Assembly: GCA_021808485.1 (NCBI GenBank)
Contig: JAKBBN010000002.1
Location: 18,796-82,795 of the forward strand
Direction of reading: 5' to 3'
DNA: 64,000 nt
DNA from: Planctomycetota bacterium
Lineage (GTDB): Bacteria; Planctomycetota; Phycisphaerae; WQYP01
Shown here: one piece after another, positions 17,813 through 26,501 of the stretch
Layout of the letters: each line of letters begins with the position of its first letter
How positions within the stretch are numbered: position 1 is the first letter of the stretch
Position numbers and translations under genes: made by a program
The notes under the pieces: model-generated
What the model saw: the letters and a program-made list of their open reading frames with translations, nothing else
Told to the model about the DNA's origin: nothing
The model's database searches: none

Positions 17813-19318
17813 TTATAGCAGCCCGGTGCCGGCAGGTGGAATCAGCTCTCTTTTCAGGATTTTACCGGTTGCCGAACGCGGCATTTCCGTAAGTATATGC
17901 ACATCACGGGGGGTTTTGTACGGCGCCAGCCGCTGGCGGACAAATGCCCGCAGATCGGCAGAAGTGGCTTGCGCATCGGGTTCAAGCTGCACAAAGGCGA
18001 CCGGTACTTCACCCCGCTGCGCGTCTTTGACGCCGATAACGGCCGCGAGCAGCACCGCAGGATGCTGCCGCAGGCATTCCTCGATTTCGCCCGGGGCGAC
18101 TTTTTCCCCGGCCATGATGATCATTTCCTTTTTCCGCCCGGTGATATGCAGAAAACCCTCGGCGTCGATCCGGGCTATATCACCCGTTTTCAACCAGCCG
18201 TCGGCGGAAAGCACAGCCGCGGTTTCCGCGGGCCGCCTGAAATAGCCGCCCATCACGTTCGGCCCTTTCACCAGCAATTCGCCATCCATACCGGACGGCA
18301 CATCCGCGCCCAGGTCATCCACAATGCGAAGCTGCTGGCCCGGGATCGGCTTGCCGACGCTGCCGGGCTTGTGATCCCAGGGCGTGGAAAAGCTGACCAT
18401 GGGAGATGTTTCGGTAAGGCCGAAGCCCTCGAGTATGGACAGGCCGAAGCGGGATTCAAACCTCTCCATCAGAGAACGCGACAGGGGTTCGCCGCCGCTG
18501 ATAACATACCGCACGGATGCCAGGCTGTCGCGCCCTGCATTCTTGGCGTTGGCCAGCATGGCGTACATGCTGGGAACAGCAATAAGCACCTGCACCTGAT
18601 GCTCCGCGATGGCTTGCAGGACCGCGGGGACGGAAAACCGCGCCAGGTAAACCATCCGGCAGGCCAGGCTCAGCGGTACAAGGCAGCATCCCATAAGCCC
18701 CAGGGCATGAAACATGGGCAGCACACCCAGAAATGTCATTTGCCCGTTAAACCGTGCGTGGGCGATGGAGCCGGCGGCATTGGAATCAAGGTTGCCATTG
18801 GTCAATACGACGCCCTTGGGCCTTGCACTGGTACCGCTGGTGTACAAAATGACGGCCGGATCGGCGGAGTCGCATTTGGGCGGCTTGCGACGCAGAATCG
18901 CGGCCTTTATTTTGGCTATCCTCGGCAGCGGCAAGAGATCCTGCAGGTATACCACGCGGATTCCCCCGGCTTCCAAAGCGGTTGCCAGGGAATTGAACAG
19001 CGGATGGCGAACGGTAAAAACGGTTTTCAGTTCCGCATCGCGGCAGATGTCCAGCAGTTCGGCCGGCCGCAGCAGGTAATTCAACGGTACAGCCACGCGA
19101 TTTGTCCACCGGACGGCCATGAACAACATGGCGAATGCCGCGGACTGGGGGACCAGCAGGCCGATGTGCGGCTGGCCGGGAAATTCGCGATCAATCATAT
19201 CCGCAAAAATCTGTCCGCCGACAAGCAGTTCACGGAAGGTGGTGCGGCGCACATCATCAATGATGGCGATCTGCCCCCCCCGCTTCCTCCCCTGCTCTAA
19301 AATCGTTTCAAGAAGCAT
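17813..19318 (-). CDS. AMP-forming acyl-CoA synthetase (long-chain fatty acid CoA ligase family)
   Basis: It activates a carboxylic acid, probably a fatty acid, as acyl-AMP and then acyl-CoA. The 501-residue product has the adenylation signatures ILYTSGTSARPKGV (phosphate loop), GFGLTETSPMVSFS, TGDIARIDAEGFLHITGRKK (hinge region) and the C-terminal PRSATGKILKREL with the catalytic Lys. ATG 19318 is preferred because similarity to the family begins at MLLETILEQGRK; an upstream extension to 19408 has no coding character. A C8/G8 homopolymer at 19274-19281 lies within the first twenty codons. The substrate cannot be told from sequence alone. Confidence 0.92.
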   Translation of the reverse strand: MLLETILEQGRKRGGQIAIIDDVRRTTFRELLVGGQIFADMIDREFPGQPHIGLLVPQSAAFAMLFMAVRWTNRVAVPLNYLLRPAELLDICRDAELKTVFTVRHPLFNSLATALEAGGIRVVYLQDLLPLPRIAKIKAAILRRKPPKCDSADPAVILYTSGTSARPKGVVLTNGNLDSNAAGSIAHARFNGQMTFLGVLPMFHALGLMGCCLVPLSLACRMVYLARFSVPAVLQAIAEHQVQVLIAVPSMYAMLANAKNAGRDSLASVRYVISGGEPLSRSLMERFESRFGLSILEGFGLTETSPMVSFSTPWDHKPGSVGKPIPGQQLRIVDDLGADVPSGMDGELLVKGPNVMGGYFRRPAETAAVLSADGWLKTGDIARIDAEGFLHITGRKKEMIIMAGEKVAPGEIEECLRQHPAVLLAAVIGVKDAQRGEVPVAFVQLEPDAQATSADLRAFVRQRLAPYKTPRDVHILTEMPRSATGKILKRELIPPAGTGLL

Positions 19319-19477
19319 GCAGCAGAACCGCCCATTGCGCACCGGCAACGCAGCCCATTGCCGCCTCGCCCATCGGATGACTGTAATCGCCCGGCGCCGG
19401 TGATACAAGACGCCGCCGGAATTCAGCCGGTCGGCGCAGATGCCGCGTCCGCGGCCGACGGACCGGCGTTCGCGGCA

Positions 19478-21310
19478 TTATTCCACGGTAACGCTTTTGG
19501 CCAGATTTCGCGGCTTGTCCACATTGCATCCACGGGCCACGGCCGCATGATAGGCCAGCAATTGCAGCGGCAGCACCGTCAGCAGCGGCTGGAGCGGCTC
19601 AATGGTATCCGGAACCGTAAACACATGGTCGGCCACGGAACGGATATGCTCGTCGCCTTCGGATGCCACGGCGATAACCCGGCCGCTGCGGGCCTTGACC
19701 TCCTGAATATTGCCCAGCAGTTTTTCATACTGTGTGCCGCGTGTGGCGATGAAGACCACCGGCATGCCTGGATTGATCAAGGCGATCGGCCCGTGCTTCA
19801 TTTCCGCCGCGGGCAGGCCTTCCGCGTGAATATAGCTTATTTCCTTGAGTTTCAGCGCGCCTTCCAGCGCCACGGGATAGTTAAAACCGCGGCCCAGAAA
19901 CAGCCAGTTTTCACGGTGGCAATACTGCGTGGTTACCTCACGAATCTGATCGCTTTGATCCAGCACGCGGCGCATCTGACCGGGGATTTTTTCCAGAGCA
20001 GCAAGGAACTGATCCAGCACGGTCTGGGACATGTATTTCCGGCGGGCGATGGAAAGGGCCAGCAATGTTTCCACCACAATCTGCCCGCAAAATGCCTTGG
20101 TGCTGGCCACGCCGATTTCCGGACCCACGTGCAGATAAATGCCGGCATCCGTTTCCCGCGCAATCGTACTGCCCACGACGTTCACGATCCCCAGACTCAT
20201 GGCCCCGCGGTCCTTGGCCTCGCGCAGCGCCGCCAGCGTATCGGCAGTTTCGCCGCTCTGGCTGATCGCCAGCACGATGGTGCCGTCCTCAATAATTGGA
20301 TTGCGGTAGCGGAATTCGCTGGCGTATTCCACCTCCGTGGGGATTTTGGCGAGTTCCTCAAGCAAAAATTCGCCCACAAGCCCCGCGTGCCACGCCGTTC
20401 CGCAGGCCGTAATAATAATCCGCCGCGCCCGCACAACATCGCGGCTCAACTGGGATATGCCTCCGAGCACCACGCGGCCTTCGTTTTTGTCAACCCGGCC
20501 GCGGAGACAATTGGCCATCGCCTCCGGCTGCTCAAAGATTTCCTTGAGCATGAAATGCGGATAGCCGCCCAATTCAATCTGCTGCAACGAGAATTCCACC
20601 TCTTTGATCTGTTTGCTTACCGGCACGTCATCAATTGTGGTGGTGGAAAATGATTTGGGTGTCAGCAGGGCCATTTCATTATCATTCAAATACACCACCT
20701 GCGTGGTGTGCTCCACGATGGCGGCGGCATCGGAGGCCACAATATATTCATCCTTGCCCACACCGATGATCAACGGCGAACCGCGCCGCGCCACGACCAG
20801 GTGGTCCGGTTCATCCGAAGCCATGACAGCCATGCCGTAGGTGCCGCGAACTTCATGCAACGCCGCCTGCACCGCCTTGAGCAAATTCCCCTGATAAAAA
20901 TGCCCGATCAACACCGCGAGCACTTCCGTATCCGTCTGGCTGTTGAAGGTGTGCCCCTTTTCCTGCAGAAACTGCTTGATGGCCGTGTAGTTTTCAATAA
21001 TTCCGTTGTGCACCAGCGCGATGCGCCCCTGATCATCGGTATGCGGGTGGGCGTTGCATTCCGTGGGAGCTCCATGCGTGGCCCAGCGCGTATGGGCCAT
21101 GCCCACATGACCATGCGGAACGCTGTGCTCTTCATCAAGGACCGCTTCCAGCACGCTGATGCGGCCGACCGCCTTGCGAATAAAAAAGCCGTCCGCCGAT
21201 CCGATGCAGATTCCCGAGGAATCGTAGCCGCGGTATTCAAGCCGTTTTAATCCCTCCAACAGCAGTGAGCCAACCTGCTTTTTGCCTATGTAGGCCACGA
21301 TTCCGCACAT
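19478..21310 (-). CDS. glmS: glutamine--fructose-6-phosphate aminotransferase (isomerizing)
   Basis: At 610 residues it matches the family. It makes glucosamine-6-phosphate from fructose-6-phosphate and glutamine, the entry to amino-sugar and peptidoglycan precursor synthesis. The N-terminal glutaminase domain begins MCGIVAYIG with the nucleophile Cys2, followed by LKRLEYRGYDSSG and HTRWATHG. Two SIS domains follow (about residues 285-420 and 460-590; for example ISQSGETADT), and the C-terminus ends in NLAKSVTVE. AGGAGA precedes the ATG at 21310. A divergent spacer separates it from the EF-G paralogue. Confidence 0.97.
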   Translation of the reverse strand: MCGIVAYIGKKQVGSLLLEGLKRLEYRGYDSSGICIGSADGFFIRKAVGRISVLEAVLDEEHSVPHGHVGMAHTRWATHGAPTECNAHPHTDDQGRIALVHNGIIENYTAIKQFLQEKGHTFNSQTDTEVLAVLIGHFYQGNLLKAVQAALHEVRGTYGMAVMASDEPDHLVVARRGSPLIIGVGKDEYIVASDAAAIVEHTTQVVYLNDNEMALLTPKSFSTTTIDDVPVSKQIKEVEFSLQQIELGGYPHFMLKEIFEQPEAMANCLRGRVDKNEGRVVLGGISQLSRDVVRARRIIITACGTAWHAGLVGEFLLEELAKIPTEVEYASEFRYRNPIIEDGTIVLAISQSGETADTLAALREAKDRGAMSLGIVNVVGSTIARETDAGIYLHVGPEIGVASTKAFCGQIVVETLLALSIARRKYMSQTVLDQFLAALEKIPGQMRRVLDQSDQIREVTTQYCHRENWLFLGRGFNYPVALEGALKLKEISYIHAEGLPAAEMKHGPIALINPGMPVVFIATRGTQYEKLLGNIQEVKARSGRVIAVASEGDEHIRSVADHVFTVPDTIEPLQPLLTVLPLQLLAYHAAVARGCNVDKPRNLAKSVTVE

Positions 21311-21621
21311 GCCAGTGTTCTCCTGCTTTCTTCCAAGCGCCGGTCTTCCATTAGGTTATCGGAATAACCCTACCCCATACTATAGCACAATTTGGCTCCC
21401 CGCCGATGATTGGGGAATCCGCCGGAATTTACGCCTTTACGTGATACACCAGTTCCGACAGCGCCGTGGATTACCGCGGTGTTCGCCGCGGCGGCGGTGA
21501 ACCGGCATTATTCCCGCATTGCAAATGCGCCGGAGCGGCCGCACTGTTTCCTAAATTCGCTTTGTTGCTAGAATACGTTTACAAACGGCAAGTAAACAGG
21601 CGACCAACGAGGAGTTCCCGC
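21311..21621. other. divergent promoter spacer (glmS / EF-G paralogue)
   Basis: No gene seen. Near the right end, TAGAAT (21569-21574) could be a -10 box for the rightward gene, although its -35 is poor. GTTTAC (21577-21582) and GTAAAC (21592-21597) form a spaced inverted repeat just downstream. Confidence 0.4.
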
Positions 21622-23682
21622 ATGAATCCATTGCCAAGTTACCGGCCTGAGCAGATACGCAACATTGTCCTGCTGGGACATTCCGGCGCCGGCAAAACAA
21701 CTCTGGCCGAAGCCATTGCCCATCACTGCGGTGTTACCACGCGCATGGGCAGTGTGGAGGACGCCAATACGGTTTCCGATTTTGAACCAGAGGCCCGCCT
21801 GCACAAACACTCCACGAATTCCGTTCTTATGTTCGCCAATTATCAGGACAAGGAAATCAACCTGATTGACACGCCCGGCTATCCGGATTTCGTGGGGCAG
21901 GCGCTGGCGGCTATTCCCGCAGTGGAAACAGCGGTTATTGTGGTTAACGCGTTGCAGGGTGTGGAATTTAATACGCGCCGGCTGTTCCACGCCGCCGGAG
22001 AAATGGGCCTGGCCCGGATGATCGTCATCAATCGTATTGATCAGGCGACTGACTTGGCCGGTCTGGTGCAACAGCTTAAAGCCAGCCTTGGCTCGCAGCT
22101 GCACTGCATCAATCTGCCCTGCAACAACAAGACGGATGTTATTGACTGCTTTGACCAGCTTACCGGCACGGCGGATTTCGGCGGCGTCGCGGACATCCAC
22201 CGGGAAATGGTGGAATCCGTGGTGGAGATGGATGATGCGCAGATGGAAAAATACCTGGCGGGGGAACCGATTGACCTTGCCCAATTGCGCAACTGCTTTA
22301 TCCAGGCGATGAACAGCGGCCATGTGGTGCCTGTTCTGTTTACCAGCGCCAAAACCGGTGTGGGCATTGAGGACCTGCTCCATATTCTGGCCGAAGATGT
22401 GCCTTCGCCGGTCAGCGGCAGGGCCAAACGCCTGATCGCCGGGGGATCCAATCCGGAAGCCTCCGCTTCGCCCATCGAATTTCCGGCCGATCCGGACGCC
22501 CCCCTGCTGGCGCATGTGTTCAAAGTTACCAGTGATCCATACGTGGGCAAGCTCTGTATGATGCGCATTTTGCAGGGAAAGCTGGAAGCCGCCACGGCCT
22601 TTGTTTATGGAGCGGAGAAACGGACGCATAAGGCCGGCCATGTGCTGAAGGTTGAAGGCCGCGAGCACCCGGAGGCCTCGGTCGCATATGCCGGTGATAT
22701 TGTGGCGGTGGCCAAGCTTGATGACCTGCATGTGGACGCGGTTGTTCATTCTCCCGTTGCGCCGAATAACCTGCGGCCGATTCTGCCGCACTATCCGACG
22801 CCCATGTTTTCGGTGGCGGTTACGCCGAAATCCCGCGGCGATGAGGCCAAAATATCGGCCGCCCTGGCCAAACTGATGGAAGAAGACCCCACATTCCGCG
22901 CATCGCATGACCCGCAAACCCATGAACTGGTGATTCATGGATTGGGCGACCTGCATTTGCGGGTCGTCCTGGAGAAAATGAAGAACCGCTTTAACCTGGA
23001 GGTGTCCGCGGCGCCGCCGCGAATCGCGTACCGTGAAAGCATCGGGTTATTTGCGGAAGGTCATTACCGGCATAAAAAGCAGTCCGGAGGCGCCGGGCAG
23101 TTCGGGGAAGTTTACCTGCGGGTGGAACCGCTGGAGCGCGGCAAGGGTTTTGAGTTTGTCAACGAAGTCTTCGGCGGGGCAATACCCGGACAGTACATCA
23201 CCTCGGTGGAAAAGGGGGTACACGACGCCATAGAACGCGGCCCGCTGGCGGGATACCCCGTGCAGGATGTTCGTGTGACGGTATACGATGGAAAGAGCCA
23301 CCCGGTGGATTCCAAGGATATCGCCTTCCGCATAGCGGGCAAAATGGCGTTTCTAGATGCAATTCTCAAGGCCCGTCCGGTGATGCTTGAACCGATCGTG
23401 ACGATGGAAGTGGTGGTGCCGGAATCGCACCTGGGTTCCACAACCGGCGATCTTAACGGCCGGCGGGGCCGCATCGTGGGCACGGACCTTCTACCCGGAG
23501 GACTTGCCGTGATCCGCGCCGCCGCACCGCTGGCGGAACTGACGCAATACGACAACCAGTTGCGCTCCGCAACCGGCGGACAGGGAAGTTTTGTGATGGA
23601 ATTTTCCCACTATGAAGCAGTGCCGCCCGCAATGCAAATAAAGCTTGCCGCACAATACAAAGCCCCGGCGATGGATAATTGA
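21622..23682 (+). CDS. elongation factor G-like GTPase (EF-G paralogue)
   Basis: The 686-residue protein starts at ATG 21622, after GAGGAG; the longer upstream frame is not coding-like. The GTPase motifs are GHSGAGKTT (P-loop), DTPGYPDF (G3) and NRID (G4, where canonical EF-G has NKxD). Switch I reads VSDFEPEARLHKHSTNSV, unlike the RGITI stretch of canonical EF-G. Domains II to V are all present; for example RGPLAGYPVQDVRVTVYDGK lies in domain IV. This is the EF-G2/FusA2-type subfamily. Its role in translation is less certain than that of the main EF-G, and it is not next to ribosomal protein genes. Confidence 0.92.
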   Translation: MNPLPSYRPEQIRNIVLLGHSGAGKTTLAEAIAHHCGVTTRMGSVEDANTVSDFEPEARLHKHSTNSVLMFANYQDKEINLIDTPGYPDFVGQALAAIPAVETAVIVVNALQGVEFNTRRLFHAAGEMGLARMIVINRIDQATDLAGLVQQLKASLGSQLHCINLPCNNKTDVIDCFDQLTGTADFGGVADIHREMVESVVEMDDAQMEKYLAGEPIDLAQLRNCFIQAMNSGHVVPVLFTSAKTGVGIEDLLHILAEDVPSPVSGRAKRLIAGGSNPEASASPIEFPADPDAPLLAHVFKVTSDPYVGKLCMMRILQGKLEAATAFVYGAEKRTHKAGHVLKVEGREHPEASVAYAGDIVAVAKLDDLHVDAVVHSPVAPNNLRPILPHYPTPMFSVAVTPKSRGDEAKISAALAKLMEEDPTFRASHDPQTHELVIHGLGDLHLRVVLEKMKNRFNLEVSAAPPRIAYRESIGLFAEGHYRHKKQSGGAGQFGEVYLRVEPLERGKGFEFVNEVFGGAIPGQYITSVEKGVHDAIERGPLAGYPVQDVRVTVYDGKSHPVDSKDIAFRIAGKMAFLDAILKARPVMLEPIVTMEVVVPESHLGSTTGDLNGRRGRIVGTDLLPGGLAVIRAAAPLAELTQYDNQLRSATGGQGSFVMEFSHYEAVPPAMQIKLAAQYKAPAMDN

Positions 23683-23760
23683 TCCAATACCGGGGGGGGG
23701 ATTGCGTGCAAAACAGGGGCGGCCGCCGCAACAACGGCGTTATGACGGCCGGCGCAGCGG

Positions 23761-25305
23761 TCAATGCGTGAGGGCGTACACCAGAATATTCGTACCGAGC
23801 TTCAACGCATCGGGTGTGGAGTAGGCCTTGGCATAGGGATTGGGCAGATCTTCCCATCCGTTGGACAGGGAAAACCGCGAATAGATGACCACCGGATTGC
23901 CGTCGATGGTGGCGGCTTCCAGCACCGGGTTATTCAGTCCAGGCGCGGCCGTGGCCACCACCGGCGAATAGGTGACATGCCGGACATTAAACACATCGTT
24001 GTATATCGGCGAATTCATCGGCAGCATCTGCAATTTATGATGCGGCAGCACCAAGCGAATTTCCTTGCGGAAGGCCGTATCAAACGCACCGGCCCCCATG
24101 GCATCGTCCACCAGAATCACACCGCCGGCATGCAGATAGTTGTGCAGGTTTTTGATTTCCGTCGGCGTCCAGGCGAAATTACGCAACCCAGTCATGTAGA
24201 TGAACGGATATTTTCCCACCCGCAGGCTGTCCAGCGTAACTTTTGCACGCTTGAACTGCACGCTGACGGTCGTCTTTTGATCGATAAATTTAAGCAGATT
24301 CGGCAAGCCGTGCGGCGTAGGATTCCAGTCGCCGTTGTTCACAACCTGGGCGATCACCACTTGATCGCGTGTGGCGATGCGCGACTGCTGATAGATTTTC
24401 TGTATCTCGAAAGCCCGGCCGTATTGAAAATTGGCCAGTACATAGGTCAAGATATTGGCTCCCAGCCGCAGGGCGTCCTGCTGGGCGTAAAGCGTTCCGC
24501 CCTTGATCGGGTGCGCCCCGGCATCCCAGCCCCAACTCATGTCCACCGGGGAAAAAATGATGCCCGCCCGGCAGCCCATGTACATCACCCGCAGGTAAGC
24601 CGGTATCTGTTTCCATGGCCCGTCGCCGACCCGGAGCCGCATGGTCTTGATCCGGTTAAGATCATGAAACATCGGATCGTCCAGCGGAAGAGCGCCAAAT
24701 GGATGGTGGGGAAACAATTCATGTTCAAAAACCATCACGCTCTGATTAAACTTGGGCCGGCCGCAGCTGGAATTAATGAGAATCGTTCCCCCGGCCACCA
24801 CATACCCGCGCAGACGCGCCAAAATAGCGGGGCTGAATTTCGGCAGCGGCGTCCAGCCGGTGATGTATAGCACCGGCAGTTGCGTGGGGCTGTAGCTGAA
24901 TCGTACCGGATCCACCTGGACATAACGGTAGTGGAGGCCCAACTGCGAGTTGGTCCAGTTCATCAGTGTTTCGATATCCAGCGTTTCCGTGGGATAGTTA
25001 ACCACCCGATGGTCTTTGATAACGTTTAAATTCAACATTCCAATAAGCGCGGGCGGAGCGGGCTTGCGATGGTGTTCGGAACGGCGCACGGGTGTGGCAG
25101 GCAAGGGCAGGGGCGCCGTGGCCTCGCCTCCGGCCAGCCGACTGCGGTGCGCCCGTGGCGGCACCCACGCCTTGGGATTCACAAAAGCAGCGCCGGCCGG
25201 AATGGCGGTGAACAGGATTGCCCCCGCCAGCAGGCCGTTAAAAATGGAAACGCTACGCGCGGGACAAGACGCGAGATTGCCGGTTCGCCGATTGAATAAT
25301 CGCAT
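23761..25305 (-). CDS. secreted protein with two tandem DUF4159 domains
   Basis: The 514-residue protein has an N-terminal signal segment (GLLAGAILFTAIPAGAAF). Two domains of the same type follow, one at about residues 85-290 and the other about 295-510. Each has a YxYxQ/KVxxDSLR-type strand, a YITGxxxF phrase (LPVLYITGWTPLPKFS; FIYMTGLRNFAWT) and a conserved Gly-rich step to a Leu-Gly-Asn/Thr-Asn-Ile-Leu end (LRLGANILTYVL; LKLGTNILVYAL). DUF4159 is common in planctomycetes and resembles glutamine-amidotransferase-like folds; its function is unknown. ATG 25305 is preferred over 25338, but neither has a strong ribosome site. Its 3' end faces the EF-G paralogue across a short gap with a G9 run. 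Confidence 0.85.
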   Translation of the reverse strand: MRLFNRRTGNLASCPARSVSIFNGLLAGAILFTAIPAGAAFVNPKAWVPPRAHRSRLAGGEATAPLPLPATPVRRSEHHRKPAPPALIGMLNLNVIKDHRVVNYPTETLDIETLMNWTNSQLGLHYRYVQVDPVRFSYSPTQLPVLYITGWTPLPKFSPAILARLRGYVVAGGTILINSSCGRPKFNQSVMVFEHELFPHHPFGALPLDDPMFHDLNRIKTMRLRVGDGPWKQIPAYLRVMYMGCRAGIIFSPVDMSWGWDAGAHPIKGGTLYAQQDALRLGANILTYVLANFQYGRAFEIQKIYQQSRIATRDQVVIAQVVNNGDWNPTPHGLPNLLKFIDQKTTVSVQFKRAKVTLDSLRVGKYPFIYMTGLRNFAWTPTEIKNLHNYLHAGGVILVDDAMGAGAFDTAFRKEIRLVLPHHKLQMLPMNSPIYNDVFNVRHVTYSPVVATAAPGLNNPVLEAATIDGNPVVIYSRFSLSNGWEDLPNPYAKAYSTPDALKLGTNILVYALTH

Positions 25306-25562
25306 GACGCACCCCGTTACGAAAAATATTGAGGACATTTAATCAGCAAGGCGGATTCTCCGCGGCGCACGCTGACAGTCAGTAAGTATAACGGCAAATG
25401 CAATAAAATGATTGCGAAATATACAATTTTACCGATTGGCGGCGAAGGGATGGCGGCAAAAAGCCATAGAACGCCAATTTGTTCGCGATCGCGGATATAC
25501 AGCGTGAGCCCCGGGAAATTCGGCGTAACCGGATCGTATGCCTGCGCGTACGCGATTTTTTC

Positions 25563-26171
25563 TTACTTTCCCCGTTCCGCGAGTTGCCGGGTGATTACCC
25601 GCAGGATTTGTGCCGACTGGGGCTTTATCGGGGAACGAAAACGGGCCACTATTTTGCCGGTGCGGGAAATGATAAATTTCTCAAAATTCCATCCGACCGG
25701 ACCGGGAAACTTTGGGTCAGTCTTTGACGATGTCAAAAAATGATAAAGCGGGCATTGCCGCGGCCCTTTGACATGTATTTTGGAGAACATGGGAAATGTG
25801 ACGCCATAATTCCGCGTGCAAAAAATGCTGATTTGCTTGTCCGTGCCGGGTTCCTGGTGGGCAAAATCATTGGCTGGAAATCCAAGAATCACCAATCCGC
25901 GTGAATGGTATTTTTTGTACAGAGCTTCCAAGCCGGCATATTGCGGTGTAAATCCGCATTTGCTGGCGGTGTTGACGATCATGACCACTTTCCCCAGATA
26001 ACGCGATAAATGCACTGTTTTGCCATCCAGGGACTGCATCGTGAACGCAAGCACAGGCGGCGTGGACCGGGCCCCGGCCGCGCCGCGTGCCGACGGAGTT
26101 GCGTTTTGGCAGAGCCACAAAGCACCAAAGCCACAGGTGAGAACCAGCGCTGCAAATATCAATCGCTGCAT
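25563..26171 (-). CDS. secreted glutathione peroxidase-family protein
   Basis: The 202-residue protein reduces peroxides with thiols, probably thioredoxin-like donors, outside the cytoplasm. A signal peptide (about residues 1-22) precedes the thioredoxin fold. The peroxidatic Cys lies in VNTASKCGFTPQY. The second motif is GFPANDFAHQEPG, where the family usually has GFPCNQFGxQEPG, so the catalytic Gln is Asp and the resolving-type Cys is absent. WNFEKFII carries the Trp/Asn pair. GAGG lies seven bases before ATG 26171. The Cys form suggests a peroxidase with moderate activity. Confidence 0.9.
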   Translation of the reverse strand: MQRLIFAALVLTCGFGALWLCQNATPSARGAAGARSTPPVLAFTMQSLDGKTVHLSRYLGKVVMIVNTASKCGFTPQYAGLEALYKKYHSRGLVILGFPANDFAHQEPGTDKQISIFCTRNYGVTFPMFSKIHVKGPRQCPLYHFLTSSKTDPKFPGPVGWNFEKFIISRTGKIVARFRSPIKPQSAQILRVITRQLAERGK

Positions 26172-26321
26172 GGCAAAACCTCAATTATCGTTCATCGGAC
26201 GACGCGAAAATGCCCGCCCGTACAGATTTGTGGATATTACGGCATTGAAGAACGGTAAGTCAAGGTTGAAACCGGTATTTGCCGCCGAAGGATGCACCCG
26301 TAATTATCCGGAATTGCCCCA

Positions 26322-26501
26322 ATGCCGACGGAACGCCTGTTTGAGCTTTACGGTGAATACCCTTCCGCCAGCCTGAACGTGGCCGCGGAAAGCCGCGATC
26401 CCAATGACCTGCTTGGCGACACGCCGAGTGTTCTTAAGGTTCCCGATTTAAACGGGCACAGCCATACCCGCCGGTCCCGGGCGATTAATCCCGGCCGTTA
26501 A
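26322..26501 (+). CDS. possible small protein, unrecognised
   Basis: A 59-codon frame from ATG 26322 to TAA 26499-26501 shows coding-like codon choice and a plausible soluble sequence (MPTERLFELYGEYPSASLNV at the start). It has no convincing ribosome site and overlaps the 3' end of the convergent beta-helix gene by four bases. It might be a short gene or the remnant of a longer one. The rest of 26172-26321 shows nothing else. Confidence 0.3.
   Translation: MPTERLFELYGEYPSASLNVAAESRDPNDLLGDTPSVLKVPDLNGHSHTRRSRAINPGR

Noticed and set aside
19478..21310. glmS ribozyme upstream of glmS
   Set aside because: No sequence resembling the ribozyme core is seen in the short leader before 21310; such ribozymes are mainly found in Firmicutes.
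23691..23700. G9 run as a phase-variation tract
   Set aside because: It lies between two convergent stop codons, so changes in its length would not affect a reading frame.
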